64,000 bases of DNA, taken from positions 19,324,396-19,388,395 of the forward strand of contig CM026402.1 of NCBI GenBank assembly GCA_014843695.1. Reading direction: 5' to 3'. The DNA is from Archivesica marissinica (taxonomy: Eukaryota > Mollusca > Bivalvia > Venerida > Vesicomyidae). Positions 50,305 through 60,488 of the stretch are shown one piece after another. The notes beneath the pieces were generated by a model. It ran no database searches. It saw nothing but the letters and a program-made list of their open reading frames with translations, and was not told the DNA's origin. Both the position numbers and the translations under genes were made by a program. Position 1 is the stretch's first letter. Each line of letters opens with the position of its first letter.

Positions 50305-50704
50305 GATGAATCGGGACAGCGTTATGACTGTATTTTCAGCTGTTTCAGATATTTTTACATAATATATAATATATTCCTTAATACGACCGTTTCTACCGTT
50401 TTTTACACAAATTTATTTTAGCTCGATTGCGAAACAAGTTATTAGAACTTATATTAATCACTTTCGAGACCTCATTTGTAATGCTGCTTTAATATATTAA
50501 ATGCCTTTTGTACAATCAGTGATTTGATTATAATCTTAACCAGTTAGTGATGAGTTTATTATACTGGCAGGAAATTGCTCGAAGCCACATATGCTATATT
50601 TTATCAAGTTATTTTTACATTTTAAAATTCCTGATGTAATATAATCCATTGCCATGAGGGAGAGAGTTTCTATGCAGATACTGATTTTCTCCATGGCATA
50701 CTAT
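50305..50704 (+). pseudogene. Broken partial duplicate of PLPP exon 5, split by a SINE
   Basis: 50305-50395 matches the intron end and start of exon 5 (GATGAATCGG, then CTGTTTCAGATATTTTTACA, later TTAATACGACCG). 50673-50704 matches its continuation (TGCAGATACTGATTTTCTCC, ATGGCATACTAT). Between them lies a SINE in reverse orientation at 50396-50665, flanked by the 7-bp duplication GTTTCTA at 50389 and 50666. An in-frame TAA follows soon after the copied acceptor. The intact copy starts at 50708. This is a tandem duplication of about 130 bp, one copy of which was then disrupted. Confidence 0.8.
50396..50665 (-). mobile_element. Family B SINE inserted in the duplicated exon 5 fragment
   Basis: Reverse tail ACACAAATTTATTTTAGCTC with GCGAAACAAGTT, an AT-rich diverged middle, and CCATTGCCATGAGGGAGAGA at the other end. 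It is flanked by GTTTCTA on both sides, a 7-bp target-site duplication. Confidence 0.7.
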
Positions 50705-50750
50705 TTTGATGAATCGGTGAGTGTTATGACTATATTTTTACCTGTTTCAG

Positions 50751-50927
50751 ATATTTTTACAGAAACGACTGACATTCCTGTTCAAGTCATTAATACGACC
50801 GTGCCTGCAGATATTGATTTTCTCCATGGCATACTATACATGTCTTAGTCGAGTCTCGGATTACAAACACCACCCTACAGACGTAATCGCCGGTGCCACA
50901 CTAGGCATGATCGTAGCTGTAATGGTG
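50751..50927 (+). CDS. PLPP: PLPP coding exon 5 (catalytic motif C3)
   Basis: A 177-nt exon encoding residues 198-256, starting after CTGTTTCAG at 50750. It includes IFLQKRLTFLFKSLIRPCLQ, span 5, the C3 motif SRVSDYKHH (S230, R231, H237) and most of span 6 (ATLGMIVAVMV). H237 is the nucleophile in the family. A second AG at 50761-50762 is also in frame, but the upstream site gives the alignment length expected for LPPs. The first donor is GTATGT at 50928. Three further copies of this exon end and donor follow at 156-bp spacing, so exon length may vary. A broken copy of the 5' part lies just upstream. Confidence 0.92.
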
Positions 50928-51536
50928 GTATGTATAATCAGTTCTTATAGTGAAGTTGGCCATTGTTATCATTTACCCTTTCAACACTACAGACCTCGAA
51001 ATAGGCTTACAAAAAGTGTAGATCCAGATGAGCCGGCTGTAATGACAGGTGTCACACTAGGCATGATGGTAGCTGTAATGGCCGGTGCCACACTAGGCAT
51101 GATCGTAGCTGTAATGGTGGTATGTATAATCAGTTCTTATAGTGAAGTTGGCCATTGTTATCATTTACCCTTTCAACACTACAGACCTCGAAATAGGCTT
51201 ACAAAAAGTGTAGATCCAGATGAGCCGGCTGTAATGGCCGGTGCCACACTAGGCATGATCGTAGCTGTAATGGTGGTATGTATAATCAGTTCTTATAGTG
51301 AAGTTGGCCATTGTTATCATTTACCCTTTCAACACTACAGACCTCGAAATAGGCTTACAAAAAGTGTAGATCCAGATGAGCCGGCTGTAATGGCCGGTGC
51401 CACACTAGGCATGATCGTAGCTGTAATGGTGGTATGTATAATCAGTTCTTATAGTGAAGTTGGCCATTGTTATCATTTACCCTTTCAACACTACAGACCT
51501 CGAAATAGGCTTACAAAAAGTGTAGATCCAGATTAG
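50889..51536 (+). repeat. 156-bp tandem repeat of exon 5 end, splice donor and half a foldback element
   Basis: The unit begins GCCGGTGCCACACTAGGCAT. Full copies start at 50889, 51081, 51237 and 51393, and an extra 36-bp partial copy lies between the first two. Each full unit has 39 nt of exon 5, the donor GTATGT, about 45 nt of intron and about 70 nt of the left end of a TTAA-type foldback element (CCCTTTCAACACTACAGACC). The copies look identical by eye. Since 156 and 36 are divisible by three and the intron part has no stop, one frame stays open from before exon 5 to the TAG at 51534. Confidence 0.92.
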
Positions 51537-51666
51537 CCGGCTCATCAGGATCTGCACTTTTTGCCAGTAATATTACTATTTTTAGACAAAATTACCCATT
51601 TTTTGATAAGTGAACTGGTCTAAATGTGATTTTCTTATTAATTTATAGTATAGTTGAATGGGTTAA
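50972..51666. mobile_element. Family M2 element at the exon 5 donor, its left half amplified
   Basis: Its left end (CCCTTTCAACACTACAGACC) begins about 48 nt after the first exon 5 donor. The left 70 nt recur in every 156-bp unit. The complete right half, ending GTTGAATGGGTTAA, is present once at 51540-51666 with an internal deletion. Confidence 0.75.
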
Positions 51667-51794
51667 GCATGCCATGCCTTTGTCATCCAGCTGTACCCAC
51701 AGTGTTTGGATATTTACTTCATGGCAAACATTCTTACCTATTTTGATAACTGAACTGGTCCAGATTTTCTTATTAATTTATTGGTCTAAAATTA

Positions 51795-52297
51795 GCATGC
51801 ACCAGTCCATGTCATCACTTGGTGTTGAATGGATTAAGTATCATGCACCAGTCCATGTCATCACTTGGTGTTGAATGGATTAAGTATCATGCACCAGTCC
51901 ATGTCATCACTTGGTGTTGAATGGGTTAAGTATCATGCACCAGTCCATGTCATCACTTGGTGTTGAATGGGTTAAGTATCATGCACTAGTCCATGTCATC
52001 ACTTGGTGTTGAATGGGTTAAGTATCATGCACCAGTCCATATCATCACTTGGTGTTGAATGGGTTAAGTATCATGCACCAGTCCATGTCATCACTTGGTG
52101 TTGAATGGATTAAGTATCATGCACTAGTCCATGTCATCACTTGGTGTTGAATGGGTTAAGTATCATGCACCAGTCCATATCATCACTTGGTGTTGAATGG
52201 GTTAAGTATCATGCACCAGTCCATGTCATCACTTGGTGTTGAATGGGTTAAGTATCATGCACCAGTCCATGTCATCACTTGGTGTTGAATGGGTTAC
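51795..52297. repeat. 46-bp minisatellite, about 11 units, made from the end of an M2 element
   Basis: Unit ATGCACCAGTCCATGTCATC + ACTTGGTGTTGAATGGGTTA + AGTATC. This is the right terminal sequence of family M2 including its TTAA, repeated in intron 5. A partial M2 body precedes it at 51720-51794. Confidence 0.92.
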
Positions 52298-52451
52298 GTT
52301 AAGGCCCATTTTTAAACAGTTGGCCAAACTGTGTAAGCAATAGCAGATATTCAGTTAAGAACGTATAACTCTACTCCGGCACTTGTACATGTCTGTTTAA
52401 AATGGTCCTATAGGTTAAGTTAAATGAATAACCTGTAAACAGGAACAAACT

Positions 52452-52660
52452 GTGGCATCCGTGGTAGAGCGTCAGATTTGGAATAGAACGGTCCCGGGTT
52501 TGATACTCGGTCAGGCCACGTATGTAGGGTCATTGAGCAAGGGCACCTCACACACATGGCTTAGTACTGGTTAACCACTTAGGTCGGCTAAGCCTGCCCA
52601 GGAAAACATGTCTAGGTCCCCGCAAGGGGTTTGACATTAATGGAACATACATACATACAT
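52452..52660 (+). mobile_element. tRNA-derived SINE, family E
   Basis: Head GTGGCATCCGTGGTAGAGCG with B-box-like GGGTTTGATACTCGG, body CTTAGTACTGGTTAACCACT, ending in GACATTAATGGAACATACAT with a CATA microsatellite. Only one copy in the window. It lies in PLPP intron 5. Confidence 0.6.
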
Positions 52661-52847
52661 ACAACTGTATTTGTTTTATTCAGTTGTGTTGAAACTTTGT
52701 AACGGTCTTGTGAATAAATATTCTGTGTATGTGCTATATATCAACTCTTGTTTTGACTTAATTTTATTCACTCATAGTCACAAACAAGTTTTCATAGACT
52801 CCGGAGAGCAGGTTGCGTTCATTTGGTCTCTTTTTTATACTTTGCAG

Positions 52848-52967
52848 ACGTACTGTGTCTCGGATATTTTCACTATGGCCGACTCTAGGGAAACGATCAG
52901 GGAACAATATAAAAATGTGAACCACAGCAGTGAAGAAACTCGGTCCAGAATATCGTCATATATGTGA
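52848..52967 (+). CDS. PLPP: PLPP coding exon 6 (C-terminal tail and stop)
   Basis: Follows acceptor TTTGCAG at 52847 in phase 0. It encodes residues 257-295, TYCVSDIFTMADSRETIREQ then YKNVNHSSEETRSRISSYM, ending in TGA at 52965-52967. The Y-x-V-S-D-x-F block at the end of span 6 is typical of LPPs, and the rest is a hydrophilic cytosolic tail. The last 24 nt of the exon, including the stop codon, form the start of a three-copy 69-bp repeat that continues into the 3' UTR. Confidence 0.88.
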   Translation, partial: TYCVSDIFTMADSRETIREQYKNVNHSSEETRSRISSYM

Positions 52968-53150
52968 CATGGAGACAAATACAGAAACATTGATAGGAGA
53001 GGGGAAATGTAGTCCAGAATCTTGACATATATGTGACATGGAGACAAATATAGAACCATGGATAGGTGAGGGGAAATGTAGTCCAGAATCTCGACATATA
53101 TGTGACATGGAGACAAATATAGAACCATGGATAAAAGAGTCTAACATAGT
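52944..53150 (+). repeat. 69-bp tandem repeat, three copies, across the PLPP stop codon
   Basis: Copies start at 52944, 53013 and 53082, each beginning TCCAGAAT and containing CATATATGTGACATGGAGAC. The first copy carries the authentic TGA, and the same TGA recurs in each copy. The exon end and early 3' UTR have been triplicated. Confidence 0.85.
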
Positions 53151-53173
53151 TTAGAATATGTGATATCGAGTGT

Positions 53174-53179
53174 AATAAA
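53174..53179 (+). promoter_or_regulatory. Candidate polyadenylation signal of PLPP
   Basis: AATAAA about 207 nt after the stop codon and just past the 69-bp repeats. It is the first canonical hexamer downstream. Use is inferred only. Confidence 0.45.
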
Positions 53180-54369
53180 TTGTTTCTGTATTTGACCATT
53201 TCTGACATAACAATGAGAAACTAGTCAGTTACTGCCCCTGAATACTCCTAAAGGTAGATTGGTCCTCTTAATTGGTTTCCTCTGTTTGTATCGTTGTTTC
53301 CTTTGCACCACTTGCTATCCATCTTCATTCGTTTTCTCATCTTCTAATTATTAAATAATTATATCTCGACAAGATATACTACAGCGTATCCAATGGATAT
53401 AAATTGGCTATCAATTAATTGGTTATGATTTTGATCAAATTACAGTTATCCTACCACAACATCTGGTTAGAAAACAACAGTTAAAACAAAGGATTCCAAC
53501 TAAAAGGACCAATATACATTTCAGGATAAACAAGACTTTTCTGTCAAGGGAGGTAATAGAAAAAACAGCAATGTCTCTCTTTGAATCACTAGGTCATATC
53601 AAACACAGCCCTTGTAAGCACTGAAATACCTCTACTTTTTAGCTGATTTTGTTCAAACTTTGTCACACAAGATATTTTGAGGACAAATTTGGTTTGCAAC
53701 ACTGTTATTCATGTTTGTTATTTACACTTGTACATTATTTTTATACAGTATTATACGTTTTGTATTACTCTAGTACTTTATATATAACACGCTGGTATTT
53801 TCATCCAAAATTAAAGATTATATAAATCCTGGTAGGAATTCGTTCTTTTTCCAGATTTCGTCGAGTCTAAACACCTAGTGACCTACGTAAATGTGGAAAT
53901 CGTGCAAAATAAAAAATATTATGGTATTATAATTTACGATAAAAGGTATAAATTGATTCATAATTTCAAAATTAAAATCACCTTTAGCAATTTTTCGAAA
54001 CAATTAGCGACATTGATGTTTGTTGAACATGATAATGGTGTTGGAATGGGAAGATTGGGTAGGTGTTGACATATTGAGACAATTAAGTCACTTGAAATTC
54101 TAGGATTTCTTTATTCTTAAATCACATGCAAAAATCTTTTTTTCTGGGAATTTCTGATTTTTTTTCTGTGGCTTATACTCACTAGCGACCTGTATACAAA
54201 GTATTACGGTATATATTGTTATACATATATCTATTTTTGTTTTTATGTCTTATGTCAAATCCATTTTGACCATATAACAACTCCTACCTGTAAAATACAC
54301 AACTTCCATGAATAAACACGCCAGGGACGGAGTTGTCAACTGCAAGCTTGCTGATGCAATCAAAGAAAC
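53180..54369. other. Downstream flank of PLPP, no gene seen
   Basis: AT-rich, possibly including longer 3' UTR. A 63-codon frame at 53878-54069 is Lys/Ile/Asn-rich, as AT-rich noncoding DNA would give. Confidence 0.45.
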
Positions 54370-55180
54370 GGTATAATAGAAACACATGGTCAAAATGCAA
54401 TCAGCATATTAACCGACTGTCAAAATGCTAACAGCATAAAAATCCATGGTCAAAACAACAGCAGCATAGAAACCCACAATTCAAACTTCAGCAGCATAGA
54501 TATCCACGGTCAAAATGCCAGTAGCATAGAAACCCAGTCAAAACGTCAGTAGCATAGAAACCCAGTCAAAACGTCAGTAGCATAGAAACCCAGTCAAAAT
54601 GCCAGTAGCATAGAAACCCAGTCAAAATGCCAGTAGCATAGAAACCCAGTCAAAACGTCAGTAGCATAGAAACCCAGTCAAAACGCCTGTAGCATAGAAA
54701 CCTAGTCAAAATGCCAGTAGCATAGAAACCCAGTCAAAACGCCTGTAGCATAGAAACCTAGTCAAAATGCCAGTAGCATAGAAACCCAGTAAAAATGCCA
54801 GTAGCCTAGAAACCCAGTCAAAATGCCAATAGCATAGAAATCCAGTCAAATCGTCAGTAGCATAGAAACCCAGTCAAAACGCCAGTAGCATACAAACCCA
54901 GTCAAAACGCCAGTAGCATAGAAACCCAGTCAAAATGTCAGTAGCATAGAAACCCAGTTAAAACGTCAGTAGCATAGAAACCCAGTCAAAATGTCAGTAG
55001 CATAGAAACCCAGTTAAAACGTCAGTAGCATAGAAACCCAGTCAAAACGCCAGTAGCATAGAAACCCAGTCAAAACGTCAGTAGCATAGAAACCCAGTCA
55101 AAACGCCAGTAGTATAGAAACCCAGTCAAAATGTCCTAATTCCAGCAGCACAGATACCCATGATTCAAAGCCCAGCAGCA
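54370..55180. repeat. 28-bp minisatellite, about 27 units
   Basis: Unit GTCAGTAGCATAGAAACCCA + GTCAAAAC. Edge units are diverged (CAGCAGCATAG, CCACGGTC), as expected for an array homogenised in its centre. Confidence 0.95.
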
Positions 55181-55652
55181 TTCAACACGGCGATTATGTT
55201 AGGGCGATGCAAGTTTGACACCCAGCTTATGACTATATATAAAATATAAATATTATCTTATCACTAGCAGCATATTTGTCCCTGTACATGTAATTGAAAA
55301 AAAGGCTACAAAAACAACAAACAGAATGTTACCATAATCTAGTCGCATTTTTTATTTTCTACATTTTGTAACAAAAACATCTGTCACATATTATGACTAA
55401 GCCTTCTAACCAAATCATGCATACACACCTATATACTATTATTCAGCCTGTTAACCTAATGTATAATAATGTCGTGCTTCAATGAATTGGGCTTTCCAAT
55501 AAACAAATCGGCCAATATCAGGATTCCTTGAATGGTGAGTTCTAACAGTCGACCACGGCACTTCCTGATAATACTATGCTAATATTTCTATATCTATGTC
55601 ATCAACACAAATTGATCACAAGTTTGAGAATTGCAGATAACTTGAAACTAAT

Positions 55653-55889
55653 CTTTAGTTTATACAAATTTATTATAGCTCGATTGCAAAACAAGTTCTT
55701 ATAACTTATACTAATCACTCCCATGACCTCATTCCTGATGGAATCCATCGCCACAAGGGAGAGAGAAGAGGCTTGTGGAATTTAAATGCCTTGCCCAAGG
55801 ACACAATCGTAACGGCTCCAGCGGGGCTCGAACTCCGGGCCTTTCGCACCTGAAGCCAACGCGCTACTACTGAGCTATCACGACTTCCT
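55653..55889 (-). mobile_element. tRNA-derived SINE, family B
   Basis: Reverse copy, tail AGTTTATACAAATTTATTAT to head GAGCTATCACGACTTCC, B box GGGGCTCGAACTCCGG. Confidence 0.78.
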
Positions 55890-57768
55890 TGTTAACTTGC
55901 GAGTATCATTAAAAGATCAACACTACAGGTTAAATGTCAAGGTCAAATAATAATCATCACAAGTATTACACTTACTGTGGTACGATTTTAACTCCTTGCA
56001 CGCTAGCGGCGAAAATAACCGTCGAAGATGCCACAGAATTTCAGTAGAATTGTGTTGTAATGAAATTCCACGCCATATTTCAAGTTTGCAGATATATATA
56101 AGAAAAAAACATTAATGAATTTGTCATCTGCTACAATTATTTGAACTATTTATAGCCTTTATTTTTACCAAGCATTGGGGATACGAGTATTCATGATGCA
56201 TTCATAAAATGTCTTATTATAAAAATGTTAATTTAGAAATAAATTCTTCTATGTATGTAACTAACAAGCAAATTAAATCTTCCAAGCACAATGTGATGAA
56301 TGGGCGACGTTTATGAGGGGGAATCAAACAGTATCTGCAAAATGCTTGTAAAATTTCTATTCATAAGCAAAATGTCATACACACAAGTCATACCTTCACT
56401 GTATATTCAATAATAACACCATTGACATATCGAAAATTTATCCCGGAACAAGAATATTAAATATAAAAAATAAAAAACATCAAATGTTTTTTCTTACATC
56501 AATATATTGCACCTGTATATAACCTATGTGATGCTGTTTTTCTGGACGAATGAGAATTTATGTGATAAGATGATAAGAATTACTGCTATATATTCGTATT
56601 ATAGGTATTAAAATTGTCCAAGGTGACATTATTTGCTTGTAGAAAATAGCATTTTAGGCGGGGAAACTCCTTTTTATTCACAAAAATCTTGGTTGTTGCC
56701 TCCTTAACATGCCAGTTATAGTGCTTTTATATTACAACTTGTATGCTCAAATCTATATTTTTGGACGGCTTAAAGAAATGTCATTGCTATAAATACAAGC
56801 TTTTTATGCAAATTCGAAACAGTATTATGTTTCAAAGAATAGATAAAAGCCGATAATTAACTTATACGAGAAATCCTGTTCTGCAGAGAAAAATCGATTA
56901 TTCTATGGTCTATATCGAGCGTGTCAAATCCCCATCTATCTATGTTCCTGAATGAGGGAATAGATATTTCATATTGAACATAAACGGAGAGACTGTACAC
57001 ATAAAAATGCCCTGATGATATACATGTATAATGAAAACAATCACTCATCTATTAACTGTACAATCAAATTTTCTAATTCAAATTCAGAGTTCATAAATGT
57101 GAAGATATAGAAGGCATTATTTCATCAAATGATCAACGAAATACATGTTCATCTTATGCAATATGAAATAAGATCCTATCTTTCACTAATAAACACAAAT
57201 CTTCTTTTTCTTTCATGATTTCCAATGATTTTGGCTAATATAATATTTGTTTTCAAATTTTATTCATATTAACTGCCCTGTCTGGAGCCTCATTGCACTA
57301 CATGACACAACTTCACAACCACTTGTGTTAGTGTGAACGTCTAATAAATAGTTCCTGTATAATTTTCAAGTTAGTTTCTGTTTGCTGTCAAAATTAAAAA
57401 CCACAGACAAAACAAATTCATTAGATTATATTACTTTATTCATTATTGTCAGAAAATCGGTAACATACAAAAGTACATCCAACCGCGGAGGAATACGAAA
57501 CTCAGCAGTGACAGAGAAAATGCCATCTTCCACTGTTTCAAAGCAGTGTAAGATGGAGATTTCTTTCACTGAGAAAACTCTTATCATTCATTGGAAAGTA
57601 TTATATAAAAGAAATTGAAAATGATACAATTCAAACAATTTATTGGGTACTATTTGATTCCCTCTCATTATGTGAATCCAGCATGGGAACATAAAAAGTT
57701 AAAACACAAAATTTAACGAAGAACGTGAATATAAATAAAAAATAAACAAAGGACGGAATGTGGATTGC
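55890..57768. other. AT-rich intergenic stretch, no gene seen
   Basis: An M1-like terminus (TTTAACTCCTTGCACGCTAG) occurs near 55988 without a matching right end. No other element or coding signal was seen. Confidence 0.45.
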
Positions 57769-58022
57769 TAGAATAAACAAAGGACGGAATGTGGATTGCT
57801 AGAATAAACAAAGGACAGAATGTGGATTGCTAGAATAAACGAAGGATGGAATGTGGATTGCTAGAATAAACGAAGGACGGAATGTGGATTGCTAGAATAA
57901 ACAAAGGACGGAATGTGGATTGCTAGAATAAACGAAGGACGGAATGTGGATTGCTAAAATAAACGAAGGATGGAATGTGGATTGCTAGAATAAACGAAGG
58001 ACGGAATGTGGATTGCTAAAAC
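57769..58022. repeat. 31-bp minisatellite, about eight units
   Basis: Unit AATAAACAAAGGACGGAATG + TGGATTGCTAG. Confidence 0.94.
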
Positions 58023-58452
58023 AAGGTACATCTGTAAGTCAGATGTTGTCAAACACAATTCACAAAAAGCTTGAATAGTGACACAGTGAGAGTTTAGAAT
58101 TACACGAGACACAAGCATACATTTGATATGGAATGTACAGACAAAGTAGGTAGATTATACCACCCATAGCATTATATATATATTGTATAATATCATACTA
58201 ATGATTTGGACTAAGTTTACAAGCAGGTAATGCAGGCAATTCAAATGCTTCTGGTTTCATAGATACAAAATAATTGTATAAGCAAGATTCGTGCAGACAA
58301 AAATTTATCACAAGCAATATTATTATATATATAAATACATACACATTTGCAAAACATGCAACAAACTCTTGGTTACCAACATAAATATATCACATAAAAT
58401 CAAGGTGGAATGTTGTTATGAAAATGCATGGAAAATACTGACTTACTGCGAA

Positions 58453-58791
58453 GGGGTGCCGTTTCGTTATTTATGGATATCCATAAATCGATTTATGGAT
58501 ATATAATTCCTTTTGATTATTGGATATCCATAATTCGATTTTTAGATATCCATTAATGCTGAATAAATAGCAAAATGGCGCGCCTGGAATTATGGATATC
58601 CATAAATTGAATTGGGTATCCAAAAATCGAATTATGGATATCCATAAATAGCTTGGAATTATGGATATCCATATATCGAATTATGGATATCCAAAATTTG
58701 AACTATGGATATCCCAAAATGGAATAATGCATATCAATAAATCGCATTATGGATATCCATAAATACTGAACAAATAGCAAATCGGCGCCCC
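58453..58791. mobile_element. Foldback element packed with GGATATCC palindromes
   Basis: The outer ends GGGGTGCCGTTTCGTTATTT and (reverse strand) GGGGCGCCGATTTGCTATTT are imperfect inverted repeats. Inside are eight GGATATCC palindromes, most as TATGGATATCCATA, and two direct blocks GCTGAATAAATAGCAAAATG / ACTGAACAAATAGCAAATCG. No coding. Confidence 0.6.
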
Positions 58792-59476
58792 ATATACTGC
58801 AGCATGTTGTGACCTTCCTTGTGGTAAAAAACTATGTGTATAAATAAAACTGTGAGAGATTAACAAGTGCTATATACACAACCAGTCCGGAGACATAAAA
58901 CAACAGGTGCCCCCCCGAGTCCGACACGTTAATTAACCACGGACAGTGTGGTTCTGGAGCATCCATCTAATGCAGCATCGGGACCATGTAGTGCCTTACC
59001 CTGAAGGATCATTAGAACCAACTAAAAGGGTCTGAACACTTAGTTCTTCTGCACCTGTGATTCCAACAAGTGTGGAAGCATTTGCTCCATATCCAATATA
59101 TTTATTTTGCGATGTGAGATGTGAAACCTGACTTTTCCGCATCATAAAACTTGAACCTAACACAACAAATCATAGTATGAAAGTAGTGTAATGTTTCCAT
59201 ATCGCTTGATAGCATCCTACCATTACTACATGTTGACACTAACTGCTCAGCTACGCAAATTATTGACAGTCTGGTATGCAAGTTTAACAGGGCATCAGGC
59301 CCATGTATAGCAGCGAATGATAGCAGGGCATTCCCCATCCCCCTTTAGATCTAATATAAACAACGCTTGAATTTCATAATGTCCAAAATATTCAGTGCTT
59401 GAATTTCTTGAGTCAATAATTAAGAAATCATAGAATCTGTATTGAAACTATTGCGATCAACAAATACATTAGTTTT
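58792..59476. other. Unassigned stretch with two small - strand frames
   Basis: Frames of 78 codons (59338-59102) and 48 codons (59142-58996) lie next to each other on the - strand in different frames, with protein-like composition but no recognised family. Confidence 0.3.
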
Positions 59477-59748
59477 TTTTTATGGTCCGCCTCCGTGCGC
59501 GAGTGGTTAAGGTTGCTGACTTGTATACCACTGTAACCTATCATCACTGATGGTCACGGGTTCGAGTCCCCGCTCAGACCATGTATGAGACATAGATGAA
59601 AAAGTTTGCAGTTATGGAGGATGGTGCACCAAAGTACTGGTTAACCGCTGGAGCCTGCCCAGGAAAGGCGTTGTTAGGTAAACTGCCCACCAGCGATATA
59701 GCCCAAAATGGTGCTGATGCAGGCGTAAAACCCGAAATATAACATAAC
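59477..59748 (+). mobile_element. tRNA-derived SINE, family C, full length
   Basis: A-box region GCGCGAGTGGTTAAGGTTGC, B box GGGTTCGAGTCCCC, body GGAGCCTGCCCAGGAAAGGC and end CAGGCGTAAAACCCGAAATA. The head resembles a class II (long variable arm) tRNA. Confidence 0.8.
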
Positions 59749-60112
59749 ATATAATAGTTTTTTTATGTGAATTGTAGGAAATACATATTATTTTACCATG
59801 AAACATTTAAACGTTTAAATTGACAAATTCTCTGTCAATAGAAATTGGCTTACATGAAGCGCTTGGCGTTTTTTCTGGGGAAGGGCCTGTGCAGATGTAT
59901 AAAGTGTCTGCTAGAAGCTTTGTAACATTATCTACAATACTAAGTGAAGGTAAAAATAACTAACACAAAATAAATCATTCTAAAATATATACGCACAAAA
60001 ACACAAATATGTATATCACAGAATTTACGATTGTGAATGTTAATTAAAATTGAACACTACTCTCTAGCACAATTTAATATACAATGTAATATATGGAGTA
60101 TGTCATTTATTT

Positions 60113-60319
60113 ATTCAGGGTTCCCGCTGACGGTCGCCAATTGCGACAAAAAACAAATACTGGCACTAAACTTTGTGAATTGGCGAAAATATTTGTCGCA
60201 ACATTTTTAATATATTGTTTTTGGCACATGTTTTATCAAATACATGGCTTCAAATAGTTTTTTTTCAATTGGCGACAGAAGGGGCGCAGACAAAAATTCA
60301 GACAGAGGGAACCCTGAAT
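60113..60319. mobile_element. TIR element, family M5
   Basis: ATTCAGGGTTCCCGCTG at the left and CAGAGGGAACCCTGAAT at the right. Inner inverted motif CGCCAATTGCGACA / CAATTGGCGACAG. About 207 bp, no coding. Confidence 0.7.
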
Positions 60320-60488
60320 ATTCTACATGTGAGATATCTTCCTTTAGGGGTGCGGGAGGGACTATTCCCATTGCAAGGGTCCGAATGTCTTTAAAATGAG
60401 CAATGTTTTCGCCAACATATTCAAATACCCCATTAAGAATTCTTGACCTTTCTAACAGTATATAAATAATATATAATGCCTCTGGAAT

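Larger units (their letters stand above)
29449..52967 (+). other. PLPP: Phospholipid phosphatase (lipid phosphate phosphatase) gene, coding span of six exons
   Basis: Six exons joined by GT-AG sites and consistent phase give 73+152+308+58+177+120 = 888 nt, a 295-residue protein plus stop. Seen: PAP2/LPP catalytic motifs C1 (K133...R140-P141), C2 (P182-S-G-H185) and C3 (S230-R231...H237), an N-glycosylation sequon N155-C-S in the second large loop, and six hydrophobic stretches near residues 14-34, 59-82, 104-127, 186-201, 214-229 and 239-259. Family knowledge: LPPs are six-span ecto-enzymes that remove phosphate from lysophosphatidate, phosphatidate, sphingosine-1-phosphate and ceramide-1-phosphate. 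H185 would be the acid and H237 the nucleophile. The 58-nt and 177-nt exons match what I recall of vertebrate PLPP exon sizes. Which paralogue (PLPP1, 2 or 3) it corresponds to cannot be decided. Introns are swollen by arrays and transposons; intron 2 is 14.6 kb. Confidence 0.93.

Noticed and set aside
50763..50927. Exon 5 starting at the AG at 50761-50762
   Set aside because: In frame and possible, but the pyrimidine-rich acceptor at 50750 gives the family length (177 nt), so the downstream site was kept only as an alternative.
50814..51536. A single 240-codon exon
   Set aside because: The frame is open only because of the 156-bp repeat. The conserved LPP junction is at the first donor. Longer isoforms are treated as a finding.
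56857..58506. Small frames of 60-80 codons in AT-rich DNA
   Set aside because: No motif, no splice-bounded continuation, and composition expected of noncoding AT-rich sequence.
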